The translations under genes and the position numbers were made by a program. The notes beneath the pieces were generated by a model that saw only the letters and a list, made by a program, of their open reading frames with translations, did not search any database and was not told where the DNA came from. Below are positions 35,620 through 48,100 of a DNA stretch of 64,000 nt, piece by piece. How positions within the stretch are numbered: the stretch's first letter is position 1; each line of letters begins with the position of its first letter. Origin of the DNA: Lactuca virosa (Eukaryota; Streptophyta; Magnoliopsida; Asterales; Asteraceae); contig CAKMRJ010005412.1 in assembly GCA_928212115.1 (NCBI GenBank), positions 251,755,807 through 251,819,806 on the forward strand, read 5' to 3'.

Positions 35620-35995
35620 GACCACAAGATCTGCAGAGAGGGCTCTGCGGATTCCTTTAATCCTCGGAGGAACGATGCACAATACTGAGGAAATGACGTG
35701 GCACCACTAAATGATAAAAAAATTTCGTGGCTATAATGGTTCCGTAGTGGTGGCTCTGCAGATCCATTGTATACCTCTGCGGATCTATAATATCTCTGAG
35801 GAATTGGTAGTTGACTGCCATTTTTCAGATTTTACCCCGTTTTCAATGGTTCCTAAGAGGATTATAGCGATCCACCTCTGCGGATCTCGTGGTCATTGTT
35901 AACAAGTCAGCGATGGCTACACACGACGACCGCGAGGGGGATATCGACATAGAGCAAGGGCGCAACAACGACGGTAAACTGATAACTCTATTTTC
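35620..35995 (+). other. CTCTGCGGAT repeat cluster and short open frame
   Basis: CTCTGCGGAT or close variants (CTCTGCAGATC, ATCTGCAGAGA) occur at about 35630, 35642, 35754, 35777 and 35876. An ATG at 35912 then starts MATHDDREGDIDIEQGRNNDG, ending at a possible donor GGTAAAC. It might be a captured exon, but nothing downstream extends it. Confidence 0.35.
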
Positions 35996-36099
35996 CGGTG
36001 ACCGGTCATGATTACATATAAGCTTCTCTTGGGCTATTTAATCCTCTACTTTCTTTTCTACCTCTTTGACTTTATTTTGTATATTGTTTTATGTTGCTC

Positions 36100-36373
36100 T
36101 TTTCCACCAATTTACTCATTGACGTGTTACATTACCCTCTTTTAGAGACATTTTCCCCTTATTTAGGCATGATTTTTAACTAGTTTGTATATTAGTTTTG
36201 AGGGGGCTAACAATCAAAGGATACACATATAAATTTTTTCAAAGAAAAATTTAACCGCTCAATACTAGTTTCCGTAGAAAATACCCATGCTTTTCAACCA
36301 AATTTTTTAGGTTTAAATATGTCCCTAAAGTGAGTTTCCGAGCCATCTAAAATCAACCAGTTTTCTAGTAGTG
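36100..36373. mobile_element. Second CACTA-type terminus
   Basis: The terminus TTTTCTAGTAGTG at 36361-36373 is the reverse of CACTACTAGAAAA. Upstream text is AT-rich. No matching left end was seen, and the inner boundary is a guess. It lies about 100 bp beyond the 3' end of the B3 gene. Confidence 0.5.
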
Positions 36374-36475
36374 TTCTCTATTGCTCCTTCATGAAAGACA
36401 GATAGCAAATTATGTTTAAGAAGAGCATGATTAGAGTCTTTTTTATAACGCAAATGTTAAATGTGAAAGGAAGTT

Positions 36476-39133
36476 TTAAAGCTTGACGAACTTATACCCA
36501 TCAAAGAAGTCTAGTAGCTTCAACGAATTTTTTTTAATGTAAAAGTTTCCGATGGGCTTTTCCCCCTTGTAGACCAACTCGAATTTGTAATGATATCCTT
36601 TCTTCGGTCCATACGCAACCCTAAAATCTTTCCAACCTAATCCTCCTATATAGTAGAAATTAGAGTTCTTATGGTTCTTTAAATCCACGGTCCATGACCT
36701 TTCATCTTCAACATTTTTAAGAGTCATCCTTTTGTGATTGATTAATCCATTCGACTTTGCAAACCTGCTTGGCAGATACTACAATAACCACCATTTTTAG
36801 TACGAAATTTTCAGAATTGTTAAATGCAATAAAATTAGGCATTTGCAGTTATTTAAGGCAATTCAAAATTTTGTGAGTGTTCATTCCCTCTTTTCTTATA
36901 AAGATGAGTTAACTAAATTTAATTACCAGAATCGATTGTCTTATGTTGTAGGATTTCAATTCACCGGCGAAGTATGGTCGACCATCTTCACAAAGAATGG
37001 AACCTTCCTTTCATGTAAATTTTGCTTGTTTGTGGAATTTAATCGGGTTGCTTTTATAATTTTTTTTTTTGTTAATTTTAGCCTTGGATCGTTTAAATAT
37101 AATACTACCTCCGTTCCAAATTAATTGTCTATATTTGACTTTTGAAATTTTTATTTCTTCAACTTTGACTTTAAATATTTTTTGTTTTTGATAGATAATA
37201 CTTGATGCAAAATATATGAATTGATTGTATTTTAAATGTCTTTCTATTGTTATAAATTTTATCAAGTAATATATAACACAAATAAAATTATTTAAGGTCA
37301 AAGTTAAAGAAAAAAGATTTCAAAAGTCAAAAGTGGACAATTAATTTGAGACGAGAGAGTATAAACATATTTTTTAATTAAATCGATACAAAGAATAGAA
37401 AAAACTAAATCCAAATTAAAGAAAATAACGTACACATTAAGTTGACTATTGGAGGCTTGTCCTCCTCTTTCTCGACAAGCTCAAACTTGAATGCATCACC
37501 TTCCTTCATTCCATTGGCAACTAGAAAAGGTGTGAATCCGGATCCAAGATATAAAAGTCTCTCATTAGCTTTCTTCAGTTCAACTTTCCATGATCGACCT
37601 TTATTGCCTCTAAGAATTATTTCCCCTGCTTTTAAACGATTTGGTATCCAAAAGTCAACAGGAAGATACTGAAATTAGAAGCACCGCAATATGTAAGTGA
37701 TTAAAATGAATATGTAAAATTTATTTCGTTTACCTTAAGAGTTATGGGTTCTAAAAATTACCAGAAATGATCTTTTGAAGCTAGTAGGCTTCAGATTTGA
37801 AATGAAGTATGGGTGATTGTTAAGAGTCGAACTAGTCTCCTTTACTTGAATATGATTTTTCACTAAATTCTTTCCTATATCTTGAATAAGCAAGCAAATC
37901 ATGTGAGCTTTAAAGGGGATTTACATAGCTATGTATGAAGAGGGAAAGAAAGATACATACTATAGCACTTGAAAACAGGTAATTCTCCGTTTTTAACAAG
38001 CACAAACCTACACACGTCTCCGACTTTCATGTGATTTTTTAGTATGAACTCGTGCCAACCAGTTAAACAAAGCTCTGTTTTCGTTTTCGTGAGTGTTGCT
38101 GGCCATGTTCTTCGTGTATCATCCATTAGATACACTTGTCTGTGTATCCTCTGGGTAATCAATCCTTTTGATCTTGCAAATTTAACTGGAACATGCTGTA
38201 GAAACGTGTATATATGATTAATGTTATTACGGGGTTAACACAAAAGCTTTTCCAATAGTAGTTTTCCATAAAATCGTGTTCAAGTAATCAAAATTTAATT
38301 TAAGTACTATACACACATTAATCATATTAAATTAAAGTTGAAAAGCATCTCATTTGACCTATGATGAGGTTGATGACTAACCAATCTTGACTTATTAAAA
38401 ACATAAGGTGTCATTTTGCCAATGAAACAACCACTACCAACTTGAGGTATTTCTTCGTCTTCATATGCATAATCGTTCCTCTTTCGCTTTTTTACCTTCT
38501 TCGGTCCTTTCAAAAAACAATAATGTCGACCAAAATTAAAGCAACAACCCATGAATTAACTGCTATATGGAAAAAAAATTACCATAATAAACTGTACAAG
38601 CTATGTATGAAGCATAGTCTGCTTACTATGTGTACCGATCGTTTCAGATTCTGTCAGAGGTTCTTCTCCTTCCATCTCGTCAAATAGATTTGGGTAATGT
38701 TTTTCGCATGTAGATTGTTCAAACACCATAACGTCAAACACCATGCACCCTTCATTTTTTAAAACAATAAACTCAAACTCTTGTACTCCATTCTCTCTCA
38801 CAATAATGACGCCCACGTCTCAGTATCGCTTACGAGCATCTCTTGCCATTCAAGTTCGTCAAGAAAGAGCTTGAAATCGACTGTAAAATTAATGCGTATA
38901 TACAGCATAATGTGTATCCGAGAAGAAGGGGTATATATATATATATATATGTATAAAGAATATTGGAAAACTATGCACATTAATTACTTGTAAGTGAAAA
39001 ATGTACAAGCTGTACGTATATGATGCACAGAAATGCTTACAAGATTTAATAAGAAGCCTGGAGGGACGAACTTGAAGAAATGAGTTGGAGGACGTGCCAC
39101 GACTAACTTGGAAAGTGAGTAGTGGCAGTGAGA
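36476..39133 (-). pseudogene. REM-type B3-domain transcription factor gene, four B3 domains, 5' domain damaged
   Basis: Eight exons can be modelled: 39133-39041, 38880-38636, 38506-38383, 38195-37961, 37875-37762, 37668-37434, 37003-36927 and 36778-36476. All have GT/AG ends and compatible phases. B3-1 (RPPTHFFKFVPPGFLLN onward) has no in-frame ATG, a TAA after NGKRCS and a frame change. A basic linker PKKVKKRKR (possible nuclear signal) follows. B3-2 (HVPVKFARSKG...TGWHEFILKNHMKVGD), B3-3 (RPS-type start, then YLPVDFW...GMKEGDAFKFEL) and B3-4 (YLPSRFAKSNG...GWKDF) are open. B3 domains bind DNA in the nucleus. I call it a pseudogene, but a product starting downstream is possible. Confidence 0.75.
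37105..37359. mobile_element. Stowaway-type MITE in a B3-gene intron
   Basis: The 255-bp element has terminal inverted repeats of about 45 bp. The left end is CTACCTCCGTTCCAAATTAA and the right end in reverse is CTCTCTCGTCTCAAATTAA. TA dinucleotides flank it (37103-37104, 37360-37361). The CTCC(G)TCC start is the Tc1/mariner Stowaway signature. It lies in the intron between the third and fourth B3 domains. Confidence 0.9.
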
Positions 39134-39403
39134 TTATAAACTCGCTATATTTTTACTTTTGAGGTCTGCTTTGAGATGTCTTCTAAGCTCTAACGATCTC
39201 AAACGTCGCCATCTAGCTAGAGTAAGTACTAACCGATAGACTCTTAAACTTCCATATGAACACCGTTTTCAATGTAATCGAGTAGCATTAATTGATCTAT
39301 GTTGGACGAGATCTAATGTTATCACAATTTTCACAAAATATAATATTTAAAAAAATACTAAACAAACCTAAAATACCATATTATTATGAGAAAATGACCA
39401 TAA
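39134..39403. promoter_or_regulatory. Region upstream of the B3 gene
   Basis: This AT-moderate stretch precedes the first B3 exon on the minus strand. No clear TATA box or in-frame ATG for exon 1 was found, consistent with the damaged 5' end. Confidence 0.3.
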
Positions 39404-39760
39404 GGCTAGAGGGAGTGGCCTCGCCACCCCTCTCGCCAAAAGAGTGCCAAGCAATGTTAAACCATTCCCTTAAGACTCGCTAGTTGAGTCGCTAGCTATG
39501 GTTCGTTGTCTACTCAACGAGAAGAGAGAGAAAGATTATTGAGTTGTTATTGGCTGTTTAGCTTTTGACTGCAAAACTATTGGTTGTTTGTTTTTTTTTT
39601 TCTTTTTTTCTTCTTTTCTTTTTCAAAATAAAACTTATTTAAAATCAAACACTACCACTCCCTACATTTTTTATGTTATACATGCTAAGCCTACGTGTCA
39701 TAAAAAAACTAAAAAATCCTAGGTAGCAAGGTTTTAGGAGTGTTACCACTCCCTCCAGCC
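39404..39760. mobile_element. MITE, PIF/Harbinger-like
   Basis: Terminal inverted repeats are GGCTAGAGGGAGTGG (39404-39418) and, reversed, GGCTGGAGGGAGTGG (39746-39760), with one mismatch. TAA trinucleotides flank both ends (39401-39403, 39761-39763), which fits the 3-bp TWA duplication of PIF/Harbinger. The 357-bp interior has no coding potential and a T-rich tract at 39590-39620. Confidence 0.7.
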
Positions 39761-39777
39761 TAATAAATTTTATTTCT

Positions 39778-40608
39778 ATGTTTTACCAAAAAAAAATAGC
39801 CACAAAAATGGAAAATACCAAATTGGCCATAAATTCTGCGAAATTATGGTTGGTTTGCAATTTTTTAATTTTTTTTTTGAAAAATGAAAATGACATCGTT
39901 TTAGTAGCGTTGACAATGCCGCAAATTGATATGTTGTTATTGGGAACCGATCTAGCAACGGAAGAAGGTCTGGTAGAAGAAGAGGAAATAATTTTGTTGA
40001 GAACATATCCAACGGAAGAGGTAGCAACAATCAAGCTGGTATGCATCTCTTTAAATAATCCTCACTATGTTAGTGGATATGTTACACATGGAACATATGT
40101 TCAACAACAATTCAATTCGCAACACCATTTCAAATGACAGTTTTTCCACGTCAAATGCTAGTAGACCGACAAATTCATTATGTTGAAACAGTAAATTTTC
40201 AAAACTCCGGTGATGCTGATAATGTTACGTATAACGATGATGTTAACGATGGTACCTGTCATAATGAAGGTGGAAATGATGATTTCATAGAAATTGATGA
40301 GCCAAGAGATGAAGTTGCTTTAATCAAAATCAAACATAGGGGAATTGATGTTGAAATTAAATGGCCGATTGTAGTTAACAATCATATACAAAGGCTATTT
40401 TTTGGTATGCCAGATATACCGAACTATCCTGACCATGAATATACAAACGGTGCATCGCACAGCCAAAACCCAACTGGTCCAATAAAGGTGCTTCAAATTT
40501 ACAACAACGAAGAAGCACTTCAACTAGTACTAGGCGTAAAAGTATAGAGGATGGATTTCGATACAAAACTGTCAGATCTACCCAAAAAAATATTAATTAC
40601 AGACAACA
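39778..40608 (+). pseudogene. MULE (MuDR-type) transposase N-terminal fragment
   Basis: Two overlapping open frames (39778-40137 and 40134-40547) are followed by a shifted tail. They encode an acidic stretch and then HRGIDVEIKWPIVV, EEALQLVLGVKV and a GFRYKTVRSTQKN remnant. That order resembles the N-terminal domain before the zinc-finger-like region in plant Mutator-like transposases. The frame is cut at 40609 by a gypsy LTR insertion. The catalytic DDE and SWIM zinc finger are not in this window. Identification rests on that short C-terminal block. Confidence 0.5.
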
Positions 40609-41687
40609 TGTAACGATCCGTATTTGTATACATCTATTCTAAAGGATATATCAGAGTTTTATCTAACAAGTGCGGAATTCTAAACTAATTAAAACATTTA
40701 CATCCCAGAACAAATCGCAGGTTTCCCATAAAATCTTACATACAAATTAGAACAACAAGGAAAATACATAAATAACAACCTACTATCTACATCTTCCTTG
40801 TGCTCCTATCTTCTCTTCTAGTACCACGGCTGCTACTACCTGAACTTGCAAAACATAAATAAAGTCTTTCCTTATCAATATTTCATTCTCTTTTTCATAC
40901 TCTATCAGCTAACTTAACGTGTCTGATGAGTTATTCTTTTATCTTTCATTCTCTTTCTCATACTCTATCATCTAACTCTTTCTCTAATATTAAACATTGC
41001 TATTCTTTTTCTCTTCTTTAATTTATCTTTGCTACTCTTCTCTAATCTTTCTTTCTCTTCTTACAAACCCGTTGTCCTATCCATAACCATAATATTTACT
41101 CTTGATCTTACCAACGGGTTTATAAAGAGAGTAATAACCCACCTAACCAGTTAGTGAAGACTAATTGTCATATCTTCCTCTACTATGCCATTGATGCATC
41201 TTAATCTATCTTCTTTGCTCTTAGGCCTATTCATATACATACACAAGTATCTTAATACTTATCTTAGCCTATTAAGAGTTTAATGACCCTTAAGGTCAAA
41301 ATGACCACTTAATGGATCAACATTCTAACTCTTCATTCTCTATATCTCATTCTCATCTAATTAATGAATTAATCATCCCATACTACTCAATTAATTACAA
41401 TCTACATCTAATGCATCGATTCATACAGTCATTAGTTAGGACTCTCATTGGATTGATCCCACCCATGGGAATCACATACAAGCTTGTTTAAGGCATCTAA
41501 ACACTACTAACAAGCTTTCTTACTATAATTTAAATAGTGGTTAAATTGATTACTTGATGAGTTTTTCTTCTATAATCCAAGCCATATAAACCCAAAATCG
41601 CCTCTTGATCCTTCCCCATCCTTGAAATTGACAGAGCTTGGGTATGAGGGTGTTTTGGGTGCAAAATGACAAGAATGAAGGCTTAAC
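40609..41687 (-). mobile_element. Gypsy LTR fragment, interrupted
   Basis: It starts TGTAACGATCCG, the same end type as the LTR at 15641, immediately after MULE sequence. It is followed by TC-rich text with repeated TCTTTCATTCTC words (40880-41050). At 41688 another TGTAAC-type LTR begins inside it. The far end is not seen in this window. Orientation is inferred from the CCC-rich start. Confidence 0.6.
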
Positions 41688-42894
41688 TGTAACATCCCAT
41701 TTTCATATCAAAATTTTTCATTTTTGATTAAGGTAGAACTGCTCATTTTTAGAATACAAGTTAAGAAAACCAATTGTTCCAAGGTACATTGTTTAAAATC
41801 GGAGTATTATAGTAAACAAAGAATCTTCATTGCTGATGATGAATGTGTTTACAGTCACGCCTTCGCCTTCCCATGATAACTGATGATACTTGAAAATCAA
41901 TAACAACTGGGTAAGCATGAAGCTTGGTGAGTTCCCCTAAAATACCCCACACAACAAACATATAAGCATGCATATCGGGTCCACAGTCATCAGACTGCAT
42001 TACCCCAGGATCGTAGTCTCCCGACGGGATTGCCCATGGTTTGTTGGCTTGCCGCCTCAACCAAACCGTTCCTCCCAAGTCTCTGTGCCTACGACTTACA
42101 GCCAGCCCCGCACCTGGTATGCCTACAACACACAAAATGACCATCTCAACCTCATCCACCACAATATGTCGACATATAAACAATCAAGGATCAAGTTGGA
42201 ACATAAATACATGCAATTACCAAACATACAACTCACTACTGCCTACTAGGTCCCTCACAGCACACTGTTTTGCTACCAGCAAATCTCCATGGAATGCATA
42301 ACTATAAGTAACTAGAGGTGAGATATCCACCCGAACAGAAGATCCTACTTTAGAGCCACAACCAAAAAAGGAACAAACAAAAAATGCTAGATCAAGAGTT
42401 CTCAAGCTATCCTACATGGCTACATACAACCCTTAGGGCATACCATTAGATGATAACCAACCTACTGTTACTCTAACTAGCGTACAATTACCGCTACATC
42501 CTAACATATAAGGATATAAATATAGCTAGCAGATCACTACACCACATCAACATCATATACACAAGGACATATAACCAATCTCTAAAAAATGCATAAGCAT
42601 ATGTACCTAGAGGTAAGATAGACATCTGGATAACCCTACTCAAAAGCCATAACAAAACAAGGAACATGCAATAAAGGCTAGACCAAGAGTCCTCAGTCCA
42701 TCCTGTGTGACTACATACAACCCTATGGCATCCCTCTACTAGATGATAACCAAAACTAGTGGGTCGGTATTAGTTCCTTCGACCCATAGGTATAGTGAGA
42801 AAAACTCACCTGAAATGAAGAACCCAGAAATATTGCGACACGTTTCCCTTTCTGTACTACTTTCTCCCACGAGCCCTCTAGAACATGTTAAACG
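41688..42894 (-). mobile_element. Second gypsy LTR fragment, interrupted by copia element
   Basis: It begins TGTAACATCCC. Landmarks follow the order of the LTR at 15641: gagttcccctaaaataccc, an AAGCATGCATAT word and GGGTCCACAG. It is split at 42895 by a copia LTR. The candidate left duplication is TTAAC (41683-41687). The right part lies outside the window. Confidence 0.65.
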
Positions 42895-43947
42895 TGACTC
42901 GAGCATTTGTATCATGTTCATGGAGATTTTGGAGCACTTGGAACTCAATGGAGCACTTGGGGTTCATGGAGCATGAGACAAAGGAACGGATCATCTGAGA
43001 AAGGAATGGGTCGTCTGACAAAGGAACAAATCAAGTGCCAAAGGAATGGATCATACAGAAGGAGGTTTTGAGCATCTGGAAGAGGTTTGGAGCACTTAGG
43101 AGTGATATGGAGCAACAAGGGAACCTTGTTGCACCATATGGTGAAGGGATGGGCCAAGAAGGATGTTGTTGCGCCATGACATCCTTTCTTGCGCCATTAT
43201 ACTCCCTCTTGTGCCATGAGGGGTTCCTCATGCAACATGTGGACCCCTCTTGTGCATGGGCCTTATTGCGCCATTCATGTTTCTGTTACGCCATGGTGGT
43301 GTTGTTTCTCAAATCTTGATGTTCTTGCGCCACACTTAAAGACTCGTGTGCCATCCATATTCCTGGTGTTCCATGATGGCATAAGTTGGACCATCTTGGT
43401 CCTTGATGAGACAAGTATGCTATGAAGTCCTCTATGATGCTCAAGATCGTTCAAGGATGCTCAGAAGTTAGTATTGCTCAAGGATTACACCATGTTGTGC
43501 CATCATGATGGATGTTAGGCCATTAGTTTTCATGATGCACCATTTGCACATCATGATGCTCCACTATGGCATAAGGTGCTCCATCATGTGTGTTGCTGAT
43601 GCTCATGGTTGTATGACATGGAAGAATGTTCCAGAAGAATCTGCAGGACGGATTTTGATTGGTTGACACCTTTCATGGGCATATAGGCCAATGGGCTTGG
43701 CCAATAAGGGTTTTAGGTCTGATCCCTCAAGTATAAATAGGGATGCATGCTAGGTCATTTTGTATCTTGAGTTCTAGAGTGATAGGCCAATCCCTGTGTA
43801 ATTTTAAATGTAACCTCTGTTTGAGAGCTCTGAAATAAAAGAATACTCCCCTCCTACCCGTGGACGTAGGTTACCTTGACTGAACCACGTAAATATTGTG
43901 TCTTGTGTGTTTATAGTCTTGCTAGTTATCCACTTTACTTCCTAACA
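42895..43947 (+). repeat. 5' LTR of gag-pol copia element
   Basis: This 1053-bp LTR runs TGACTCGAGC...CTAACA. It has degenerate AAAGGAACGGATCA-type repeats (42970-43055) and scattered TGCGCCAT words (43165-43400). Two CCAAT boxes, a TATA box and AATAAA (43834-43839) are in the usual LTR order. The 3' partner starts at 60258. Confidence 0.9.
43732..43739 (+). promoter_or_regulatory. LTR TATA box with upstream CCAAT boxes
   Basis: TATAAATA lies about 215 bp before the LTR end. GGCCAAT occurs at about 43687 and 43699, and a poly(A) signal AATAAA about 100 bp downstream. This is a textbook U3/R arrangement, so the promoter call is reasonable. Activity is unknown. Confidence 0.7.
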
Positions 43948-43949
43948 AC

Positions 43950-43961
43950 TGGTATCAGAGC
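43950..43961 (+). other. Primer binding site of gag-pol copia element
   Basis: TGGTATCAGAGC, a perfect match to the initiator tRNA-Met type, lies two bases after the LTR. Confidence 0.92.
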
Positions 43962-43987
43962 TGCGGTTTGTATTCCTGTGATTGAAG

Positions 43988-45160
43988 ATGTCTACTCACA
44001 AGCTTGATTTGGAGAAATTCAATGGTTCAAGTGACTTTACATTGTGAAAGGTGAAGATGAAGGCCCTTCTGGTTCAACAAGGATGTGCAGTGGCACTCGA
44101 AGGAGAGGCAACACTGCCTAAAGACATGGCGAATGAAAAGAAGGTGGACATTCTGACGAAGGCACATAGTGCCATTTTTCTGAGCTTGACAGATGAATTA
44201 ATGAGAGAGGTCAGGGATCAAACAACTGCTTTTGGGCTCTGGGATAAACTTTATGACAAGTACCAGAACAACTCACTAATGAACAGTTTATCTCAGAAGC
44301 AAATGTTGTACACTCTCAAAATGACTGAAAATACCTAAGTGAAAGATCATCTAGATAACTTCAATCGCACCATCTTGAATCTACAAGGTGTTAATGTGAA
44401 GATTGAAGATGAAGATCAGGCGCTCATTCCCTTATGTGCTCTTCCTAACTTATATGAGAATTTTGTTGATACCGTGCTATATGGCAGGACAACGATCACA
44501 GTGAATGATGTGAAGGACTCTCTGATGTCCAAGGAACTGAAAAGAAAAGTTTCAGTTGGAGAAGAGGTGTCCAGTTCCAGTTTGTTTACAGGGAGAGGAA
44601 GGACAGAAGAGAGGAAAGGGGGAAATAGAGGGAGATCAAGTTCTAAGTCGAAGTCTAAAGGTTGATCGAATGCCAAGTGTTATAATTGTAAGGAGAAGAA
44701 ACAATTAAAGCAAAATTGTCCACAGCCGAAGAATGGGAAGTCCAAGAGTGAATTAAGCAGCAATAACACTGCTGTTATGGTTCATGAAAGTTCTTATGAA
44801 GGGGACAATAGTGATTTATTGACTGTATGTACATCAAGTTCTGTTGATGCTTAGGTCTTGGATTTTGGAGCATACTATCACATGATGTATAATTGTGACT
44901 GGTTTGACTTCTTCAAAGAGTGGGATGGCACAGTCAAGATGGGTGATGATTGGGTGAGCAGTATTAAAGGTAGTGGCACGGTGCAGATCAAGATGCACGA
45001 TGGCATGTTCAAGAAGTTAGATTGCTGGTATGTTCCAGAACTTCGTAAGAATCTTATTTCTCTTGGCACATTGGCTAAGAATGGGATGAGGTACGCTGGT
45101 GAAGGTGACTGGGTTAAAGTGATCAAAGGTTCTCTTGTTATAATGAAAGGGAATATGAAT
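43988..45160 (+). pseudogene. copia gag and protease region
   Basis: The frame starts MSTHKLDLEKFNGS and continues through the gag core (AFGLWDKLYDKYQNNSL, LPNLYENFV), a knuckle CYNCKEKKQLKQNC with the histidine lost, then the protease region. There the D-S/T-G active site reads DFG. In-frame stops are at about 44045 (TGA), 44336 (TAA), 44663 (TGA) and 44852 (TAG). Each can be explained by a single C-to-T or G-to-A change. The region ends at the solo-LTR insertion. The CYVPxLxxNLISLGTL block is typical of plant copia. Confidence 0.9.
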
Positions 45161-48100
45161 TGTGACGATCGTAAAAATTTGAGACAGTTCTAGATTTGAT
45201 AAACTTAGTTGCACGTGTAGGAACGACATATTCTAGACTTTGTAACTAGAAGCTAAGTTATAACCTACTTGAAACTTGGAAACAAGTAGAATTGAAGGAC
45301 AGTGTACTTAGATTTCACATTGATAAGTGAATTCTACACTACTTAACTGTAATGAATATCTGTATTCGGGTCATTCTTTGACTCAAACATCTTTGCATGA
45401 ATCATGTAGACACATCATGCACATAACCTAGTAGTAGAAATTAGGTCCGAGTCTGGTAGGAACTTAAGTCAAAGTTGAAAACTAGGACTATTATACTTGA
45501 TTCCTTAATTTCACACGAATCTCAAAATCACTACATAGAATGTCAATAATATGATTTTAATCAAACTATGTAACTTGCTACAAAATATAAGTATTTTACA
45601 GTGAGTAATTTGATTATTTCAAATACTAAACTCAATTCCTTATGGTGTTAACAATTTTATTTGGTTTAAAACAAATCAAGATACTCTATATCCATTATGA
45701 TAGTTTAAAATGTCCAAATTTTATAACAAGTGTCAGAATTTTATGAAATGAATGCAAGTTTTATAAAATTTAAACTACCTCAAAATTTTATATTATATAT
45801 AACATCCTTAATTAATTATAATCATGGAACATAAATTTGATCATGGAATAATAAATTAGGAATATTAGCCTTATTTATGAACATAAGTGTCAAATTTTTA
45901 TACAATTCACCATCAAATCTTATACTTTATAAAAACTAAATTTCCAATATTTATAAAAAAAAGTTGAACTATATCCCTTTATTCTCTCTCAATTTTGTCC
46001 ACACCACCTCCCTCCTTCTCATTTCACTCTCATTCTCCAACACACACACATCTCTCTTCTTTCTCTCTCTAGAAAACTTCTCTCCTCCTTCTCTCTAGAA
46101 AATACGAAGTTAGAAGCAGAATCTGTGGGAGAGATTTTTCCAATCGATAATTCATGAGTCTACATGCATCTCTATAGATGAAATCTTTCTTTTCTTTCTT
46201 TTCTTCTCTCTATAATCCCCATTCATTCTCTTCCTTTCACCCACAGAAATTTCTAGCAAAAACCACCATTTTGCATAAAAATATCCATCACCCATAAGGA
46301 CTCATCAATGTAAAAACACCTAACTAAATCATGCATGCAAGTTTCTACTATTTTCTTATGATTTTATGTGCTGAATCTTTATCTTCATCTCTTCTTTTTA
46401 TAAGATCATCACCATTTTCGGATTTTATGTTGATGTGTGTATTTTTTTACCAAGAACATCTTGCATGTTTCTTTGATGGTGAAAATCCATGATCAAACCT
46501 ATGTTAAGATCTTGATTTAAGCCATGCTTGTGCAAATAACATCAAAAATCGACTTCTACTCCTTCATCTACTTCAAACTTTTTTTCTTATGGTTAAAGTG
46601 CTTTTTAGAACATCATGGATGTGTTATAACACCATGCATGTATGATAAACAAGGTTTCATGTTCATGATCTTAGTGCAAAAATCGATTTTTAAAGATCAA
46701 AACATCAAACTCAAGCTAAGAGTTTTTTAGTAACAAAATTTTGTACATGAATACATGTATGTATTTTATGATTTTAAATCTTTTTGATCTTTGGAAACAT
46801 GATTATAACACGCATGAGTCATGATGTCTTTAAAATATTTCTAAAGATTTACTCAAGGTAATGATGAAAACTCACTTTTTCCAACCTATTAACATGCATG
46901 CAATCTGCCAGATTACTTCACTTGACTTTGAACTGCCATATCTCACTCATTTCTTAACCAAAAATCGTGATTCTCTTTCTAAATTATAATGATATGAGTT
47001 AGATTTCCAACCCAAGTGTTCTCAATGCAAAACATTAAGATTTCAATTTTAATAATTTTTACAAAATTGTTGCTCCAACAACACTTTCCTTATGAATATT
47101 AGTTTGTGTTGCATTTTCAAATGACTTATTCCTCACTAAAAATCTAGGAAAAATTAATTTGAGCACTTAACATCATATATTCATAGAGACAAAAAGATCT
47201 TGATTCAAAAGTCTTTATAACATGTTGCAAAAATTCTCAAAGTGACATCAATAACCTTTACCAAAATCACAAGAACCAAGTTTTTCTCTATAATACATTG
47301 AGCCTTTAGGCATGTTTTTCGACATCCAAAATAAGAAAATGATTTTTCATTGTTATTAAATTGTATTAAGATGCATTCTGGATATTTTCAGCTCAATATA
47401 TATTTTCTTTATTTTTACATGAAAATAATAAGAAAATAGAGTGTTAAAGCATATAAAATACTTACACTAGTAAATAAATTCTGGAAAAATTCATGAATGG
47501 CCTATACTGTAAACCAACGTCCCCCATGAAGTTTGAGAAATTTGTATTACTATTTACCATTAGTTTTTAGTTTATTGTTATTAAGCACAAATAAATAACA
47601 AAAATCGGGTTCCAAGTTATAAAAATCACATTTATTATTTTTAGAAGCTTTTATATATTATATAACCTTCACATAAAAATTTGATTAGTTTTCCATGACC
47701 TTTTACTATTTTTCCAAGATTTAATGTATATTAAAAGAATTAAATTAGTGAAAAAACATAGTTAAACTTATCCAAAGTTCATAAAAATGTACCATAAAAT
47801 CGTTTCTTACATTATAACCATAAATAAATATTTTGAGGATTTATATTAAATGTTTACTATTTATTTCTATTTTCTTAGTATTAAACACACTAAAATTCTG
47901 AAAATAGGGATTTATTGTTCAACAATTACTTTCAATAATTTTCACAGTTTATGTACACTGTAAAACAGTTACACAAAAATTTTAAGAAATTTTCATGATA
48001 ATTTACTATTTTTCCATGATTTTGTGATTATTCAAGGAATTAAAATGGTGAAAAATAGTTAGAGAAATCAAAAATTCAAGAAACTTTATCTTAACATCTT

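Noticed and set aside
36843..37124. Plus-strand open frame over the B3 gene
   Set aside because: It is antisense to a phase-consistent B3 exon (36927-37003) and runs into the MITE.
41827..42301. Open frames in the interrupted LTR at 41688
   Set aside because: They overlap on both strands and lie in a region collinear with non-coding LTR sequence.
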